Assembly: GCA_018268355.1 (NCBI GenBank)
Contig: JAFDWR010000001.1
Location: 645,858-709,857, forward strand
Length of the DNA: 64,000 nucleotides
Direction of reading: 5' to 3'
DNA from: Armatimonadota bacterium
GTDB taxonomy: Bacteria; Armatimonadota; Fimbriimonadia; Fimbriimonadales; Fimbriimonadaceae
Shown: one piece after another, positions 1 to 8,909 of the stretch
How the letters are laid out: every line of letters begins with the position of its first letter
Numbering within the stretch: position 1 is the stretch's first letter
The notes under the pieces: model-generated
Databases searched by the model: none
Told to the model about the DNA's origin: nothing
What the model saw: only the letters and a program-made list of their open reading frames with translations
Made by a program: the position numbers and the translations under genes

Positions 1-1395
1 GACGAACGGCTTGAAGAGTTCGAGAGCCATCTCCTTCGGCAGACCGGCTTGGTGCAGCTTAAGGTGGGGGCCAACGACGATAACCGAACGACCCGAGTAG
101 TCAACGCGCTTACCAAGGAGGTTCTTTCGGAAGCGACCTTCCTTACCCTTGAGCATGTCGCTGAGCGACTTGAGCGGGCGCGAGTTCGAACCCACGACCG
201 GGCGGGCGCGTCGACCGTTATCGATGAGCGCATCAACGGCCTCCTGAAGAAGTCGCTTCTCGTGGTTGATGATCGATTCCGGCGCGTGGATCTCGATGAT
301 CTTCTTGAGTCGGTTGTTGCGGTTGATGATGCGTCGGTAAAGGTCGTTCAGGTCCGACGTCGCGAAGCGACCGCCGTCGAGCTGGACCATCGGTCGAAGC
401 TCGGGCGAGATCACCGGCACCGTGTTGAGGATCATCCAATCCGGCTGGCTGCGGCTGTTGATGAGGGCCTCAGTGACTTCAAGTCGCTTGATCGCGCGGG
501 CTCGTCGCTGACTCGTGGTCATGACGATTTCTTGGCGAAGCTCGCGGGCGAGCTTTTCAAGGTCGACGCGCTCAAGGAGTTCCTTGACCGCTTCGGCGCC
601 GATGTTGGCGCGGAGAAGCGAGCGAAGGTCCTTGTTCATGCGCTGTCCCACGCTGTCGAGCAGCTTGGAAACCGCGCGGTACTTGTCTTCGTCGATGAGC
701 TGATTTCGCTCAAGCTTGCCGAGGATTTCGGCGGCAAGGTCGAGGTCCTTCAGTCGGTCGTCGGCATCGCGGTACTCAGCCTTGATTCGATCGTTGACGG
801 CCTTACATCGGTCGCGGACAAAGCCTTCGTCGTACTCATCGCGGTTTTCGTTCATGTCCGTGATGAGTCGGGCAATGGAGTCCTCTTCGAGTTGGCGAAT
901 CTCCATCTGCATGGATGCCTTCTCTTCTTCCACGGCCGAGCGGATCTCACCGAGAGCCTCTTGGATCTTTTCGACCTCAATGTCGATGATGATGAAGCTG
1001 GCGAAGTAGATGACCTTCTCGAGCAGTCGCGGCGAGATGTCGAGCACGAGCGACAGCGGCGAAGGAACGCCCTTCAGGTACCAAATGTGGCAGACCGGCG
1101 CGGCGAGGTCGACGTGACCCATGCGCTCGCGGCGGACCTTGCTTCGAGTGACCTCAACACCGCAGCGCTCGCAAACGATGCCCTTATACTTAATCTTCTT
1201 GTAGCGACCACAGGCGCACTCCCAATCCTTCACCGGGCCAAAGATGCGCTCGCAGAAGAGGCCATCGCGCTCTGGCTTGAAGGTTCGGTAGTTAATGGTT
1301 TCTGGTTTCTTGATTTCGCCGTGGCTCCAGGAAAGAACATCCGAGGGAGAGGCGATTCCGATGCGAATTTTGTCGAAGAGGCTGACGTCTACCAT
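1..1395 (-). CDS. rpoC: DNA-directed RNA polymerase subunit beta', N-terminal part (gene runs off the window)
   Basis: This is the first 465 residues of the large beta' subunit of RNA polymerase; the catalytic NADFDGD region lies beyond the window edge. The translation opens [17 protein letters not shown]. It carries the N-terminal zinc ribbon with Cys60, Cys62, Cys75 and Cys78 (CxC then CERC), followed by the clamp helices and, near the edge, the conserved [13 protein letters not shown] segment. The start is the ATG at 1395. The gene immediately upstream on the same strand is folC, about 90 bp away, whereas rpoB is the usual neighbour. Identity is certain; only the length is unknown. Confidence 0.97.
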   Translation of the reverse strand, partial: MVDVSLFDKIRIGIASPSDVLSWSHGEIKKPETINYRTFKPERDGLFCERIFGPVKDWECACGRYKKIKYKGIVCERCGVEVTRSKVRRERMGHVDLAAPVCHIWYLKGVPSPLSLVLDISPRLLEKVIYFASFIIIDIEVEKIQEALGEIRSAVEEEKASMQMEIRQLEEDSIARLITDMNENRDEYDEGFVRDRCKAVNDRIKAEYRDADDRLKDLDLAAEILGKLERNQLIDEDKYRAVSKLLDSVGQRMNKDLRSLLRANIGAEAVKELLERVDLEKLARELRQEIVMTTSQRRARAIKRLEVTEALINSRSQPDWMILNTVPVISPELRPMVQLDGGRFATSDLNDLYRRIINRNNRLKKIIEIHAPESIINHEKRLLQEAVDALIDNGRRARPVVGSNSRPLKSLSDMLKGKEGRFRKNLLGKRVDYSGRSVIVVGPHLKLHQAGLPKEMALELFKPFV

Positions 1396-1486
1396 TGAGT
1401 TTCGCTCATTTCGGGATGCGCAAAGGCTCGCACGCGCAAGGACCCGAATCTAGGACGATACCCGACAGTTCGGCCTAAAATCACCC

Positions 1487-2806
1487 TCAATCGTGGGTTT
1501 CTTCTTCATTTGTCACGAGGCCGAGATGCACTCCGCATTCGCCCACCAGGTAGAAGCTGCCCGCGACGAGCACCACTCCACCCTTCCCCGCCTTTTCCCT
1601 CCCAACGGCAAGGCCTTCCGCAAGGTCGTTTCGCACTTCGACACTGTTGAAGGTCGCGGTGACCGCCGGCACCAGCGTCGACGGGTCCACCGCCCGCGGA
1701 TTCTGGATCGGCACGAGGACGACCTCATCAACAACGTCCTTCATTGCCCGGAACACCGGTTCGGGGTCGTGGCCGGCGACCATGCCCGCCACCCAGACCG
1801 TCTTTTGGCCCTTCTTCCACTGCCGTAGGGTCTCGGCGAGAACCCGGCAGGAAGCCTCGTTGTGCGCGCCATCAAGAACAAAGGTCTGCTCGCCTGATTC
1901 GACCACCTGAAACCGGCCGGGGGCAAACGCCTTTCGCGCGCCTTCAGTGAGGCCGCGAAGCGTGCGGGTCATCCCCGCCGCGTCCATCATCGCCACCGCC
2001 ACTGCGAGGTTGTGCGGCTGCCGCTCGCCATAGATTCCTGGCTGGAGACCCGCATGGGTCGCCGATGGTGTCCGCACGGTCACCCCCGACGGCCGGACCT
2101 CGTAAGTGACTTCCCTACCCATCACCCAGCCGGACGCGCCGACCTCCTGGGCGCGGTCGAGGATCACCTTCCTGGGCCCTTCCTCCATCTCGCCAACGAC
2201 GACGGGCTTGCCGGGCTTGATCACACCCGCCTTTTCCGCCGCGATGAGCTCAAGGGTATCGCCAAGGATGGCCATATGGTCAAGGCCGATGCTCACAATC
2301 CCGCAGGCGGCGGGGTCGATGACATTGGTCGCGTCGAGCCGCCCACCGAGGCCAACTTCGAGGGCCACCGCCTCGCACTGCAGGTGCTGCCAAAACGCAA
2401 ATCCAATCGCGGTTTTGAACTCAAACTCGCTCGCACCGCCATATTCGGTGTCCGCGAGGCTCTCGGCAAACGGCCTCAGCACGGTCGTCCAAAGCGCGAG
2501 GAGATGCTTCGGGATGAGCCGACGGTTGTATTGAATGCGCTCGCGAGGGTCGAAAACGAAGGGCGAAAAGTAGGAACCCGACTCATAGCCCGATTCGACG
2601 AGGATGCTCTGAAGGTATGCGGTGACCGAACCCTTACCGTTCGTGCCCGCGACGTGGAGGAACTTCGGTGCCTCGGGACCTCGGACGGCGCGGAGCAGGT
2701 CGGCCCGCCGCAGGAACTCCTCCATCCGGTCGAGACCAAGCCGCCACCCACGTTTTGCCAGTCCATCGATGTAGGCGAGAGCTTCGGCGTAGGTTAGCGG
2801 TTCCAA
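1487..2806 (-). CDS. folC: Bifunctional folylpolyglutamate synthase/dihydrofolate synthase
   Basis: FolC adds glutamate to dihydropteroate or to folates in an ATP-dependent Mur-ligase-type reaction in the cytoplasm. The P-loop GTNGKGSV lies at about residues 54-61, and SYFSPF and the GLGGRLDATNV segment typical of the family follow. The C-terminal ligase domain contains FVLDGAHNEAS. The length of 439 aa is normal. The apparent start is TTG at 2806 with no obvious ribosome binding site, so the exact N-terminus is uncertain. The gene is co-directional with rpoC downstream and divergent from the haem protein at 2924. Confidence 0.95.
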   Translation of the reverse strand: MEPLTYAEALAYIDGLAKRGWRLGLDRMEEFLRRADLLRAVRGPEAPKFLHVAGTNGKGSVTAYLQSILVESGYESGSYFSPFVFDPRERIQYNRRLIPKHLLALWTTVLRPFAESLADTEYGGASEFEFKTAIGFAFWQHLQCEAVALEVGLGGRLDATNVIDPAACGIVSIGLDHMAILGDTLELIAAEKAGVIKPGKPVVVGEMEEGPRKVILDRAQEVGASGWVMGREVTYEVRPSGVTVRTPSATHAGLQPGIYGERQPHNLAVAVAMMDAAGMTRTLRGLTEGARKAFAPGRFQVVESGEQTFVLDGAHNEASCRVLAETLRQWKKGQKTVWVAGMVAGHDPEPVFRAMKDVVDEVVLVPIQNPRAVDPSTLVPAVTATFNSVEVRNDLAEGLAVGREKAGKGGVVLVAGSFYLVGECGVHLGLVTNEEETHD

Positions 2807-2923
2807 GACGAAACTATTTTGTCCCGAAGTTTTGTATTGTGTTGTAACGCTCGAAACTTCGCCGCGTCATAGCAACAAAGCTGACGCCGTTTGATGGACA
2901 AAGCGTGGGCTTTAGGGGGATCC

Positions 2924-3712
2924 ATGAAAGCAACCACCATTCTCATCGCGACCCTGTGTCTTGGTTCGATTGGCGTCGCCGCGACGCTGCTCACCTCGGG
3001 GGTCGATCCCAATGCGGCCAAAAAGGCCAACGAGAAGAAGTCTCGCAAGCAGATTCAAGTAGAAGTGGTGAACGAGCTGTCTCAGGAGATGCTCGTTCGA
3101 TTCCACGACCGCAACAACCTCGACTTTGGCTACGAGCGCATCATCCGAGAGAACGGGCGGCTCCACCGAGGCCCGATGAGCGGCAAGCGCGTGGGGCGGC
3201 TTCGCTCCACGATTGAGTCCCGCCAAGTCGGCAACACCTACGAGTACAAGGATCCGGAATCGGGGACCTGGGTCAACCAGGACAGCTGGAAGGAGACCTT
3301 CCAGCCCGAGAACGAAGCCGAAACCGCCACCATCGCTCGGCTTCGAGAGGCGAACATGGACGTCGCGTTCTACACCTTCAGCGAAGGATTGACGAACGAG
3401 CGGCGACGCGGCCCCGGCTACACCCGGCAGCTTTCGAACAACGCGCCCGTGATCGGCTCGCTTGAAAAGGCGATCGCCAAGGCCCGTTCGACCCAGAAGG
3501 ACCTCAACAGCTTCACGAGCGTGGACGGCTGGCTCATCTCGACCCGCCGGATCCGCGCCGACCATGAGGACTGCGTGAAGTGTCACAACGAGATGAACGC
3601 CACCTGGGATTCGGTTAAGCAGGTCTCGATCCCTGCGAAGAACCAGGTGAAGATCGGCGACACGCTCGGCATCCTCGTCCTCGCGGTCGAGAACAACAGC
3701 CCGAAGCACTAA
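2924..3712 (+). CDS. Secreted or membrane-anchored protein with a single c-type haem motif
   Basis: This is a 262-aa protein with an N-terminal hydrophobic signal or anchor (MKATTILIATLCLGSIGVAA) followed by a charged stretch. One CxxCH haem attachment motif (CVKCH, Cys217, Cys220, His221) sits near the C-terminus. That architecture resembles periplasmic haem sensor domains of the DUF3365/Tll0287 type, but this assignment is only suggestive. I chose the ATG at 2924 because a GGGGG purine tract sits 6 nt upstream and the signal peptide begins there; an in-frame start also exists at 2891. A strong terminator follows the stop. Its redox or sensing role is unknown. Confidence 0.7.
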   Translation: MKATTILIATLCLGSIGVAATLLTSGVDPNAAKKANEKKSRKQIQVEVVNELSQEMLVRFHDRNNLDFGYERIIRENGRLHRGPMSGKRVGRLRSTIESRQVGNTYEYKDPESGTWVNQDSWKETFQPENEAETATIARLREANMDVAFYTFSEGLTNERRRGPGYTRQLSNNAPVIGSLEKAIAKARSTQKDLNSFTSVDGWLISTRRIRADHEDCVKCHNEMNATWDSVKQVSIPAKNQVKIGDTLGILVLAVENNSPKH

Positions 3713-3728
3713 GCCTTTCGGTGAGAAA

Positions 3729-3768
3729 CGAATCGGGGGTGACGGTTGTCACCCCCGATTCGCGTTTA
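3729..3768. terminator. Bidirectional intrinsic terminator between convergent genes
   Basis: A perfect 15-bp stem (3729-3743 with 3748-3762) and a GGTT loop are followed by a short T run. It lies between the haem protein gene and the convergent cyclase-STAND gene and can serve both. Confidence 0.85.
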
Positions 3769-3778
3769 ACGGGCTGGG

Positions 3779-6532
3779 TCAGCATGTCCCGAGAGGCTCT
3801 TCCACTCCCTCGTCGGTCCCCTCAACGATGAAGTACGGGCGGGGATCAACCGCCAGCGTCCACTTTCGGCCCGCCGCGATCCACTCGTCCATGTCCTCAG
3901 GCGCCGCCTCACGGGCGAGCGAAAGGAGGTGGTCCATATCCGATTGGTCAACCGCATGGCGACGGATACCGTGCTCCGACCGCTGCTCTTCGGCACAGCC
4001 GATCAGGTTGCAGCCAAGTTCGGCGCGACCCTGGGCAAGAGCGAGAAAGGCATAACTCTCCAAAAGGTCAATCTGGGCTTCGATCTCACTTGCCTCGCGG
4101 CGAATCGCCCAAGCCTCGGCCAGCAGCTCCGCCGCCTCATCAAGGCGGCTCTGGTGCAAGAGCGATTGGGCAAGGTTGTGCTTCGACGCAGCGATCCCGC
4201 TCGTTTCGTTAATCCGAAGGCGAATCTCCAAGGCTTGGCGATGAGACCCAATTGCGCCGAGGACGTCGCCCCGGCTGAGTTGGAGCGTCCCGAGATTGTT
4301 GAGGGCGATGGCGGCCGAGCGTTCGTCGCCGACCTCTTTGCTCAGCTTCAGACTCTTCCCATAAAGCGCGGTCGCCGCATCGAGGTCACCAAGGTCGGTC
4401 GAGGTGAGGGCAAGGTTGGAATAGGCGCGGCAGAGTCCGACGCTATCTGATTGCGCCTCCATGATCGGGATCGCCTCCTCGAAGAGTCGCTTCGCGGCCG
4501 CGAGGTCTTCGCCGCGGCGCATGTGGGCGAGGCCAAGATTATGGATCGCCCGCCCATCCGCCAATGGGTCGCCGAGGTCAATCGCCACCTGTCGATTCCG
4601 CTCAAAGATCTCAATGGCGCTCGTGAACCGGCGCAGATTGAGCGACAAGAGTCCCCAAGCGCGCAGAGCGCCGAGCAGTTCCGGACACGGCGGACCGTCG
4701 CCGTAGGCCGTGATCGACCGCTCCAGTAAGGCCACCGACTCGCTCCAATGCGCGCGGACGTCCCAGAACCAGATCAGCCGACCCACCATCGCCATCGCCT
4801 GTCGCTGACCGTCGGGCTGGGCAACCAAGGTCTCGACCGCCTTATGGAGGTTCTTTCGCTCCTGGTCGAGGGTGTTCATCCAGAGGTTCGCCTCCGGCGT
4901 CGAAAGGTGCGGCTCAGCTTCCTCGCTCAGCTGGACAAAGGCCTGCGCGTGGCGCTGGGCGACTTCCTCTTCTTCCCCGCTCTCGCGCAGCTTCAGGAGG
5001 GCGTATTCGCGGATCGTCTCTAGGAACCGGTACCGCTGCTCGTCGAACACGACAAGGGATCGATCGACGAGCTTGGTCAAGTGGTCGAGCGTGTCCCAAG
5101 GGTCAAAGTCGCTCACCCGCTCCGCTTCTTCGATGCGCCAGCCACCGGCGAAGACCGCCAACCGGCGGAAGAGGATCTTCGCATCGTCCTCCAAGAGCTC
5201 GTGGCTCCATTCGATGAGCGCCTTCAGCGTCTGGTGCTTCGGCAAAGCGGTGCGCGATCCGCCGGTCAGCACCTTGAAACGGTCATCCAGCCGGTCGACA
5301 AGGGCATCAAGCGGCATCGCCCGAACGCGGCTCGCGGCAAGCTCCAGCGCGAGGGGAATCCCGTCGAGTCGAAGGCAAATCTGGGCAATCGACCTTGCAT
5401 GGGCATCAACAGGGACAAAGTCCGGCGAGACCGCCGCCACGCGGTCGAGGAACATCCGCACCGACTCCGTCGCAATGATGTCGCTGAGTTTGGTCGCGTT
5501 TTCGTCGGGAAGGCCAAGCGATGACAGCCTAAAGACGGCTTCGCCGTTGATGCCGATCGGCTCGCGGCTCGTCGAGAGGACGCGGACGGTGCTGAACTGG
5601 CGCAGGGCGCGCTCCGTCCACCGCGCCACTGCGTCGAGCATGTGCTCACAGTTGTCAAGAAGGAGGAGCGTTCGCCCGCCCGACAGCTGACTTTGCAGAG
5701 CGCGGTCCGGGGAGTCCTCGGGCCCAACGCGAAGGTTCATCGCCTCGCAAAGGGCGACCGAAAGCTCTTCTTCGGTCTGGAGCTTGGCGAGCTCGATGAT
5801 CCAAACGCCGCCGGGAAAGGAGTCGAGGCGCTCGGCGGCAAACTCGACCGAGATTCGCGTCTTGCCGCAGCCTCCGGGCCCGACGATGGTGACGAGGCGG
5901 TTCTGGCCGAACTCTTCACGCAGCCGCGCCATCTCGCGCTGACGACCGACGAACGCCCCGAGGAATTGGGGCAGATTCGAAGGCATCGACTCCATCGTCC
6001 GGATCGGCGGAAAATCGGCGGCGAGCCCGGGGACGTTGACCTGGAAGATCTCGGACGAGCGCTGAAGGTCGCGCAGGCGGTGAACACCCAGCGTTTGGAA
6101 CGTGAACGGCAGGCTCAGGCCCGAGACCCTCGACTCCACCTCGGCGGAGGCGAGCACCTGGCTCCCGTGCCCGGCACCCATGATCCGCGCGGTGCGGTTC
6201 AGCGTGGAGCCAAAGAAGTCGTCGTCGCGCGATTCGGCAGGGCCGGCATGGATCCCCATGCGCACCCGGATCGGCGTCTCGGCGGGCCAGTCTTCGGCAT
6301 GGAGCGCCTGCTGGATCGCCACCGCAGCTTCAACCGCCTGGCGGGCAGTCTGGAATCGAACGCAGAAGGCGTCGCCAATCGTCTTGAAGATATCGCCGCC
6401 GTGAGCGGCAAGGACCTCACGCATGAGCTCATCGTGCCGAGCAAGAGCCCTTTGCATCGCCTCTGGGAAGAGCTCCCACAAACGAGTGCTCCCTTCGATG
6501 TCCGAAAACAGGAAGGCCGAATCAACGATCAA
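3779..6532 (-). CDS. Class III nucleotidyl cyclase - STAND ATPase - TPR regulator
   Basis: This is a 917-aa multidomain protein. Residues 1-170 form a class III adenylate/guanylate cyclase catalytic domain, with FSDIEGST (Asp11) and TIGDAF (Asp54) as probable metal-binding sites. A STAND/NB-ARC type ATPase follows, with Walker A GPGGCGKT at 218-225 and Walker B LLLLDNCEH. The C-terminal half is a tetratricopeptide-like array (repeats such as RAIHNLGLAHMRRG and AALNNLGTLQLSRG). Related AfsR/MalT-like regulators usually carry a DNA-binding domain, and none is visible here. The start appears to be TTG at 6532. A small LuxR-type DNA-binding gene lies divergently about 270 bp upstream and may be its output partner (inference). 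Confidence 0.88.
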   Translation of the reverse strand: MIVDSAFLFSDIEGSTRLWELFPEAMQRALARHDELMREVLAAHGGDIFKTIGDAFCVRFQTARQAVEAAVAIQQALHAEDWPAETPIRVRMGIHAGPAESRDDDFFGSTLNRTARIMGAGHGSQVLASAEVESRVSGLSLPFTFQTLGVHRLRDLQRSSEIFQVNVPGLAADFPPIRTMESMPSNLPQFLGAFVGRQREMARLREEFGQNRLVTIVGPGGCGKTRISVEFAAERLDSFPGGVWIIELAKLQTEEELSVALCEAMNLRVGPEDSPDRALQSQLSGGRTLLLLDNCEHMLDAVARWTERALRQFSTVRVLSTSREPIGINGEAVFRLSSLGLPDENATKLSDIIATESVRMFLDRVAAVSPDFVPVDAHARSIAQICLRLDGIPLALELAASRVRAMPLDALVDRLDDRFKVLTGGSRTALPKHQTLKALIEWSHELLEDDAKILFRRLAVFAGGWRIEEAERVSDFDPWDTLDHLTKLVDRSLVVFDEQRYRFLETIREYALLKLRESGEEEEVAQRHAQAFVQLSEEAEPHLSTPEANLWMNTLDQERKNLHKAVETLVAQPDGQRQAMAMVGRLIWFWDVRAHWSESVALLERSITAYGDGPPCPELLGALRAWGLLSLNLRRFTSAIEIFERNRQVAIDLGDPLADGRAIHNLGLAHMRRGEDLAAAKRLFEEAIPIMEAQSDSVGLCRAYSNLALTSTDLGDLDAATALYGKSLKLSKEVGDERSAAIALNNLGTLQLSRGDVLGAIGSHRQALEIRLRINETSGIAASKHNLAQSLLHQSRLDEAAELLAEAWAIRREASEIEAQIDLLESYAFLALAQGRAELGCNLIGCAEEQRSEHGIRRHAVDQSDMDHLLSLAREAAPEDMDEWIAAGRKWTLAVDPRPYFIVEGTDEGVEEPLGTC

Positions 6533-6799
6533 CGCCGATCAGTTTAGTAGGTCCTTCGGTGAAATTGTGGAACAGTTGGCCGATTTGACGAATCAAAATC
6601 GGCATCGACGGGCGGAAACGCCCTGGTAATTTTTCTAGTGTATAACGAAGGAGTCAGAGAGTCAGACCGGGAGCCCCAAGGCCCCCTTTCCGGCCCCCAC
6701 CCCGAGTTTTTCTTTGAATCTGCGTGTTTGATGTGAAATTTTGACCATGGCGTGGAACAAGCAATGCAGGCGGTAACAAAAACAGTGAGGGGTGGGTAT

Positions 6800-7075
6800 A
6801 TGCCAATGCCAAATACGGCGAGATCGGATGCAGCACAACGTGCGGTTCGTCTCACCAAAAGGGAGATTGAGGTTCTAAGCCTCATCGCACAAGGCCACAG
6901 CAGCAAGGAAGCAGCAGACACGCTTTACGTATCGAAGCGCACGGTGGATTTTCACCTGGCGAACATTTACGACAAGCTCCAGGTGAACAACCGTGTCCAG
7001 GCATTCCGCGCGGCGACGCGACTCGGGTTAATCCCGTTCGAACCGTCGTTCGGCCACGCTCGCGGCGAAGCCTAA
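6800..7075 (+). CDS. Small LuxR/GerE-type helix-turn-helix transcriptional regulator
   Basis: This is a 91-aa protein consisting almost only of a GerE/LuxR DNA-binding domain (LTKREIEVLSLIAQGHSS, then SKRTVDFHLANIYDKL) with no receiver or sensor domain. I placed the start at the ATG at 6800 because GAGGGG lies 7 nt upstream; GTG at 6752 and ATG at 6764 are in-frame alternatives. The roughly 270-bp region separating it from the divergent cyclase-STAND gene probably holds both promoters; a TATAAC-like box is visible near 6642. It may supply the DNA-binding function that the neighbour lacks. Confidence 0.88.
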   Translation: MPMPNTARSDAAQRAVRLTKREIEVLSLIAQGHSSKEAADTLYVSKRTVDFHLANIYDKLQVNNRVQAFRAATRLGLIPFEPSFGHARGEA

Positions 7076-7101
7076 ACGCTTCGCTCTCAAACAGTTGAAT
7101 A

Positions 7102-7129
7102 CGGGGTCGGACCCAAGGGTCTGGCCCCG
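7102..7129 (+). terminator. Hairpin after the LuxR-type gene
   Basis: A 13-bp imperfect inverted repeat (7102-7114 with 7117-7129, including G-T pairs) lies just after the LuxR-type stop codon. No strong U tract follows, so termination is probable rather than certain. Confidence 0.5.
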
Positions 7130-7170
7130 ATTCGCTGTCTTTGGACCCCTCGAAAGCGTAAACTTAAGGT

Positions 7171-8037
7171 GTGGAAACCACCGCACCGCTCAAGATTCGC
7201 CTTGGACACTCCCCCGATTCCGACGACGCCTTCATGTTTTGGGGCCTTGCCCGCGGCGCGGTTGAGACTCAATATGAGTTCGAGCACATCCTCCGCGACA
7301 TCCAGACCCTAAACGAATGGGCAATGGAAGGCCGGCTGGAATCGACTGCGGTCTCCGTCCACGCTTTTGCGCATGTCGCCGACAAGTACGCCCTCCTGCG
7401 CCACGGCGGATCGTTTGGCGATGGCTACGGCCCGATGATCGTCTCGAAGACGCCGCTCACCCTCGACGAGCTGAGGGCGACCACGATTGCAATCCCCGGC
7501 ATCCTAACGAGCGCCTACCTTGAACTCCAGCTTTGGTGGAAGGACCAGTTCGGCGGAGACCTTTCGGAGCTGAAGACCGAAGTCGTCCCGTTCGACGAGA
7601 TCATCCCCGCCATCCAGCAGGACAAATTTGTGGCCGGTCTCATCATCCACGAAGGCCAGTTGACCTACGAAAAGGACGGCATGGTCGAAATCGCGAACAT
7701 GGGCAAGTGGTGGAAGGAAAAGACCGGCGGTCTTCCCCTCCCGCTCGGCGTGAACGTGGTGCGCAAGGACCTCGGACCCGAAGCAGTGATCGAAGTCAGC
7801 CGCTGCATGCGCGAGTCGATTGAGGCTGGCCTCAACCACCGCGCTCAGGCCCTCGATTACGCTCTTCAGTTCGCCCGCGATATGGATGTCGAGACGAGCG
7901 ACACCTTTGTCGGCATGTACGTGAATGAGCGCACCCGCGACATGGGTGAAGATGGAGTGAAGGCGATCAAGCTCCTGCTCCAGCTTGGCGCCGAAGCAGG
8001 GCTTGTTCCTGCGGTTGAAGTCGAAGTCGCGGACTAA
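7171..8037 (+). CDS. mqnD: 1,4-dihydroxy-6-naphthoate synthase (futalosine pathway of menaquinone synthesis)
   Basis: MqnD converts cyclic dehypoxanthine futalosine to 1,4-dihydroxy-6-naphthoate. The 288-aa sequence has the family opening GHSPDSDDAFMFWGLA at residues 12-27, AVSVHAFAHV, and the substrate-loop segment HGGSFGDGYGP. Length and motifs fit MqnD better than its paralogue MqnA. The start is GTG at 7171. Its presence implies that menaquinone is made by the futalosine route rather than the classical Men route. The stop codon lies inside a hairpin shared with the convergent nuclease gene. No other mqn gene is in the window. Confidence 0.92.
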   Translation: METTAPLKIRLGHSPDSDDAFMFWGLARGAVETQYEFEHILRDIQTLNEWAMEGRLESTAVSVHAFAHVADKYALLRHGGSFGDGYGPMIVSKTPLTLDELRATTIAIPGILTSAYLELQLWWKDQFGGDLSELKTEVVPFDEIIPAIQQDKFVAGLIIHEGQLTYEKDGMVEIANMGKWWKEKTGGLPLPLGVNVVRKDLGPEAVIEVSRCMRESIEAGLNHRAQALDYALQFARDMDVETSDTFVGMYVNERTRDMGEDGVKAIKLLLQLGAEAGLVPAVEVEVAD

Positions 8038-8048
8038 CGCGACTTCGA
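8021..8048. terminator. Shared hairpin containing both convergent stop codons
   Basis: A perfect 11-bp stem (8021-8031 with 8038-8048) has a 6-nt loop. The loop holds the mqnD stop (TAA 8035-8037) and, on the opposite strand, the stop of the S1/P1 nuclease gene (8036-8034). Neither side has a clear U tract. Confidence 0.5.
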
Positions 8049-8909
8049 ACCGAGCACTTCATTGAGGAGGTTGGCCAGCCGGTATCCGGCAAGCGCCAGC
8101 CTCTTCGAGCAAATCTTGCGGCACTTGATCATGTAGTCCGAACCGGGGGCCTCGCCGGGCTTCAGGTTATAGACCGACTCCTTTGCAATCGCAAGCCCTT
8201 CCTTCGCCCAGGCCTCGGGGTCAGAAACCTCAATCTCCTTGCTCAGCTTGTCGGCCGGGTTCTCCTTTTCCAGGTGCCGCGCAAGCTTGTCGAGCGAAGC
8301 AATGCCTTCCGCGGTCAGCGGACGCGGCGTGCTCTGATAGAGGCCACCCGCCATGTCCCAAAGGGAGTGGAGGTTCTTCGGCGGTCGATTCATCGACGCC
8401 AGCGATCCTGGAGGCAGGATCTGGAAGTCATTTCCACCCTTGTCGCCGTTCGGATGTTCGTCTGAATCGCAAGCGACCGCGTGGAGCGGCTGATGAACGT
8501 CACCCACGAAGTGGAGGATGAAGCGAAGCGCATCCGCACGATCTTCCTTGGTGGCGTTCTCGTCGCCGAGGACCTTCTTGAACCGGGCAATCGCTACGAC
8601 AACGTTCTCGGCATCAGGCAGGTTGTCGGTCTCCTTGCCATCGAGCCGGAAGTGGTAGTTGATGTAGTGCCAAGGCCCCGATTCGCGCCGCTGCGAGCGA
8701 ACGTCATCGGCCCAGCAGGCCGCGCCAAACATGTCCTGGGTCTTGGCGTCGCCGCCGACCTTCAGGAGGTCATCGATCTGCGAGATCACGTTCGGCTTCA
8801 GCCTCGCGCGGGCGATGTCGGCGACGACCATGTGACCGGTGTCGTGCCATGCCGAGGCGATGCTGGCGAGAGCGGAGATGAGGAGGGCGCTAAGAAGGGT
8901 TCGTCTCAT
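8034..8909 (-). CDS. Secreted S1/P1 family zinc-dependent nuclease
   Basis: This is a 291-aa exported phosphodiesterase/nuclease of the S1/P1 family (tri-zinc, acting on single-stranded nucleic acids). A signal peptide ends at about Ala20, leaving mature Trp21 whose amino group is a zinc ligand in this family. Further likely ligands are His26, Asp69, His81, His133, Asp137 and His143 in the motif HFVGDVHQPLH, with DKGGND nearby. The start is the ATG at 8909, overlapping the mazG stop as ATGA, so the two are translationally coupled. The role is probably nucleic acid scavenging outside the cytoplasm. Its pairing with mazG is unusual, but both act on nucleotides. Confidence 0.9.
   Translation of the reverse strand: MRRTLLSALLISALASIASAWHDTGHMVVADIARARLKPNVISQIDDLLKVGGDAKTQDMFGAACWADDVRSQRRESGPWHYINYHFRLDGKETDNLPDAENVVVAIARFKKVLGDENATKEDRADALRFILHFVGDVHQPLHAVACDSDEHPNGDKGGNDFQILPPGSLASMNRPPKNLHSLWDMAGGLYQSTPRPLTAEGIASLDKLARHLEKENPADKLSKEIEVSDPEAWAKEGLAIAKESVYNLKPGEAPGSDYMIKCRKICSKRLALAGYRLANLLNEVLGSKSR

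Noticed and set aside
2891-2923. Upstream in-frame start for the haem protein
   Set aside because: The extension precedes a good ribosome binding site and signal peptide start at 2924, so it is unlikely to be translated.
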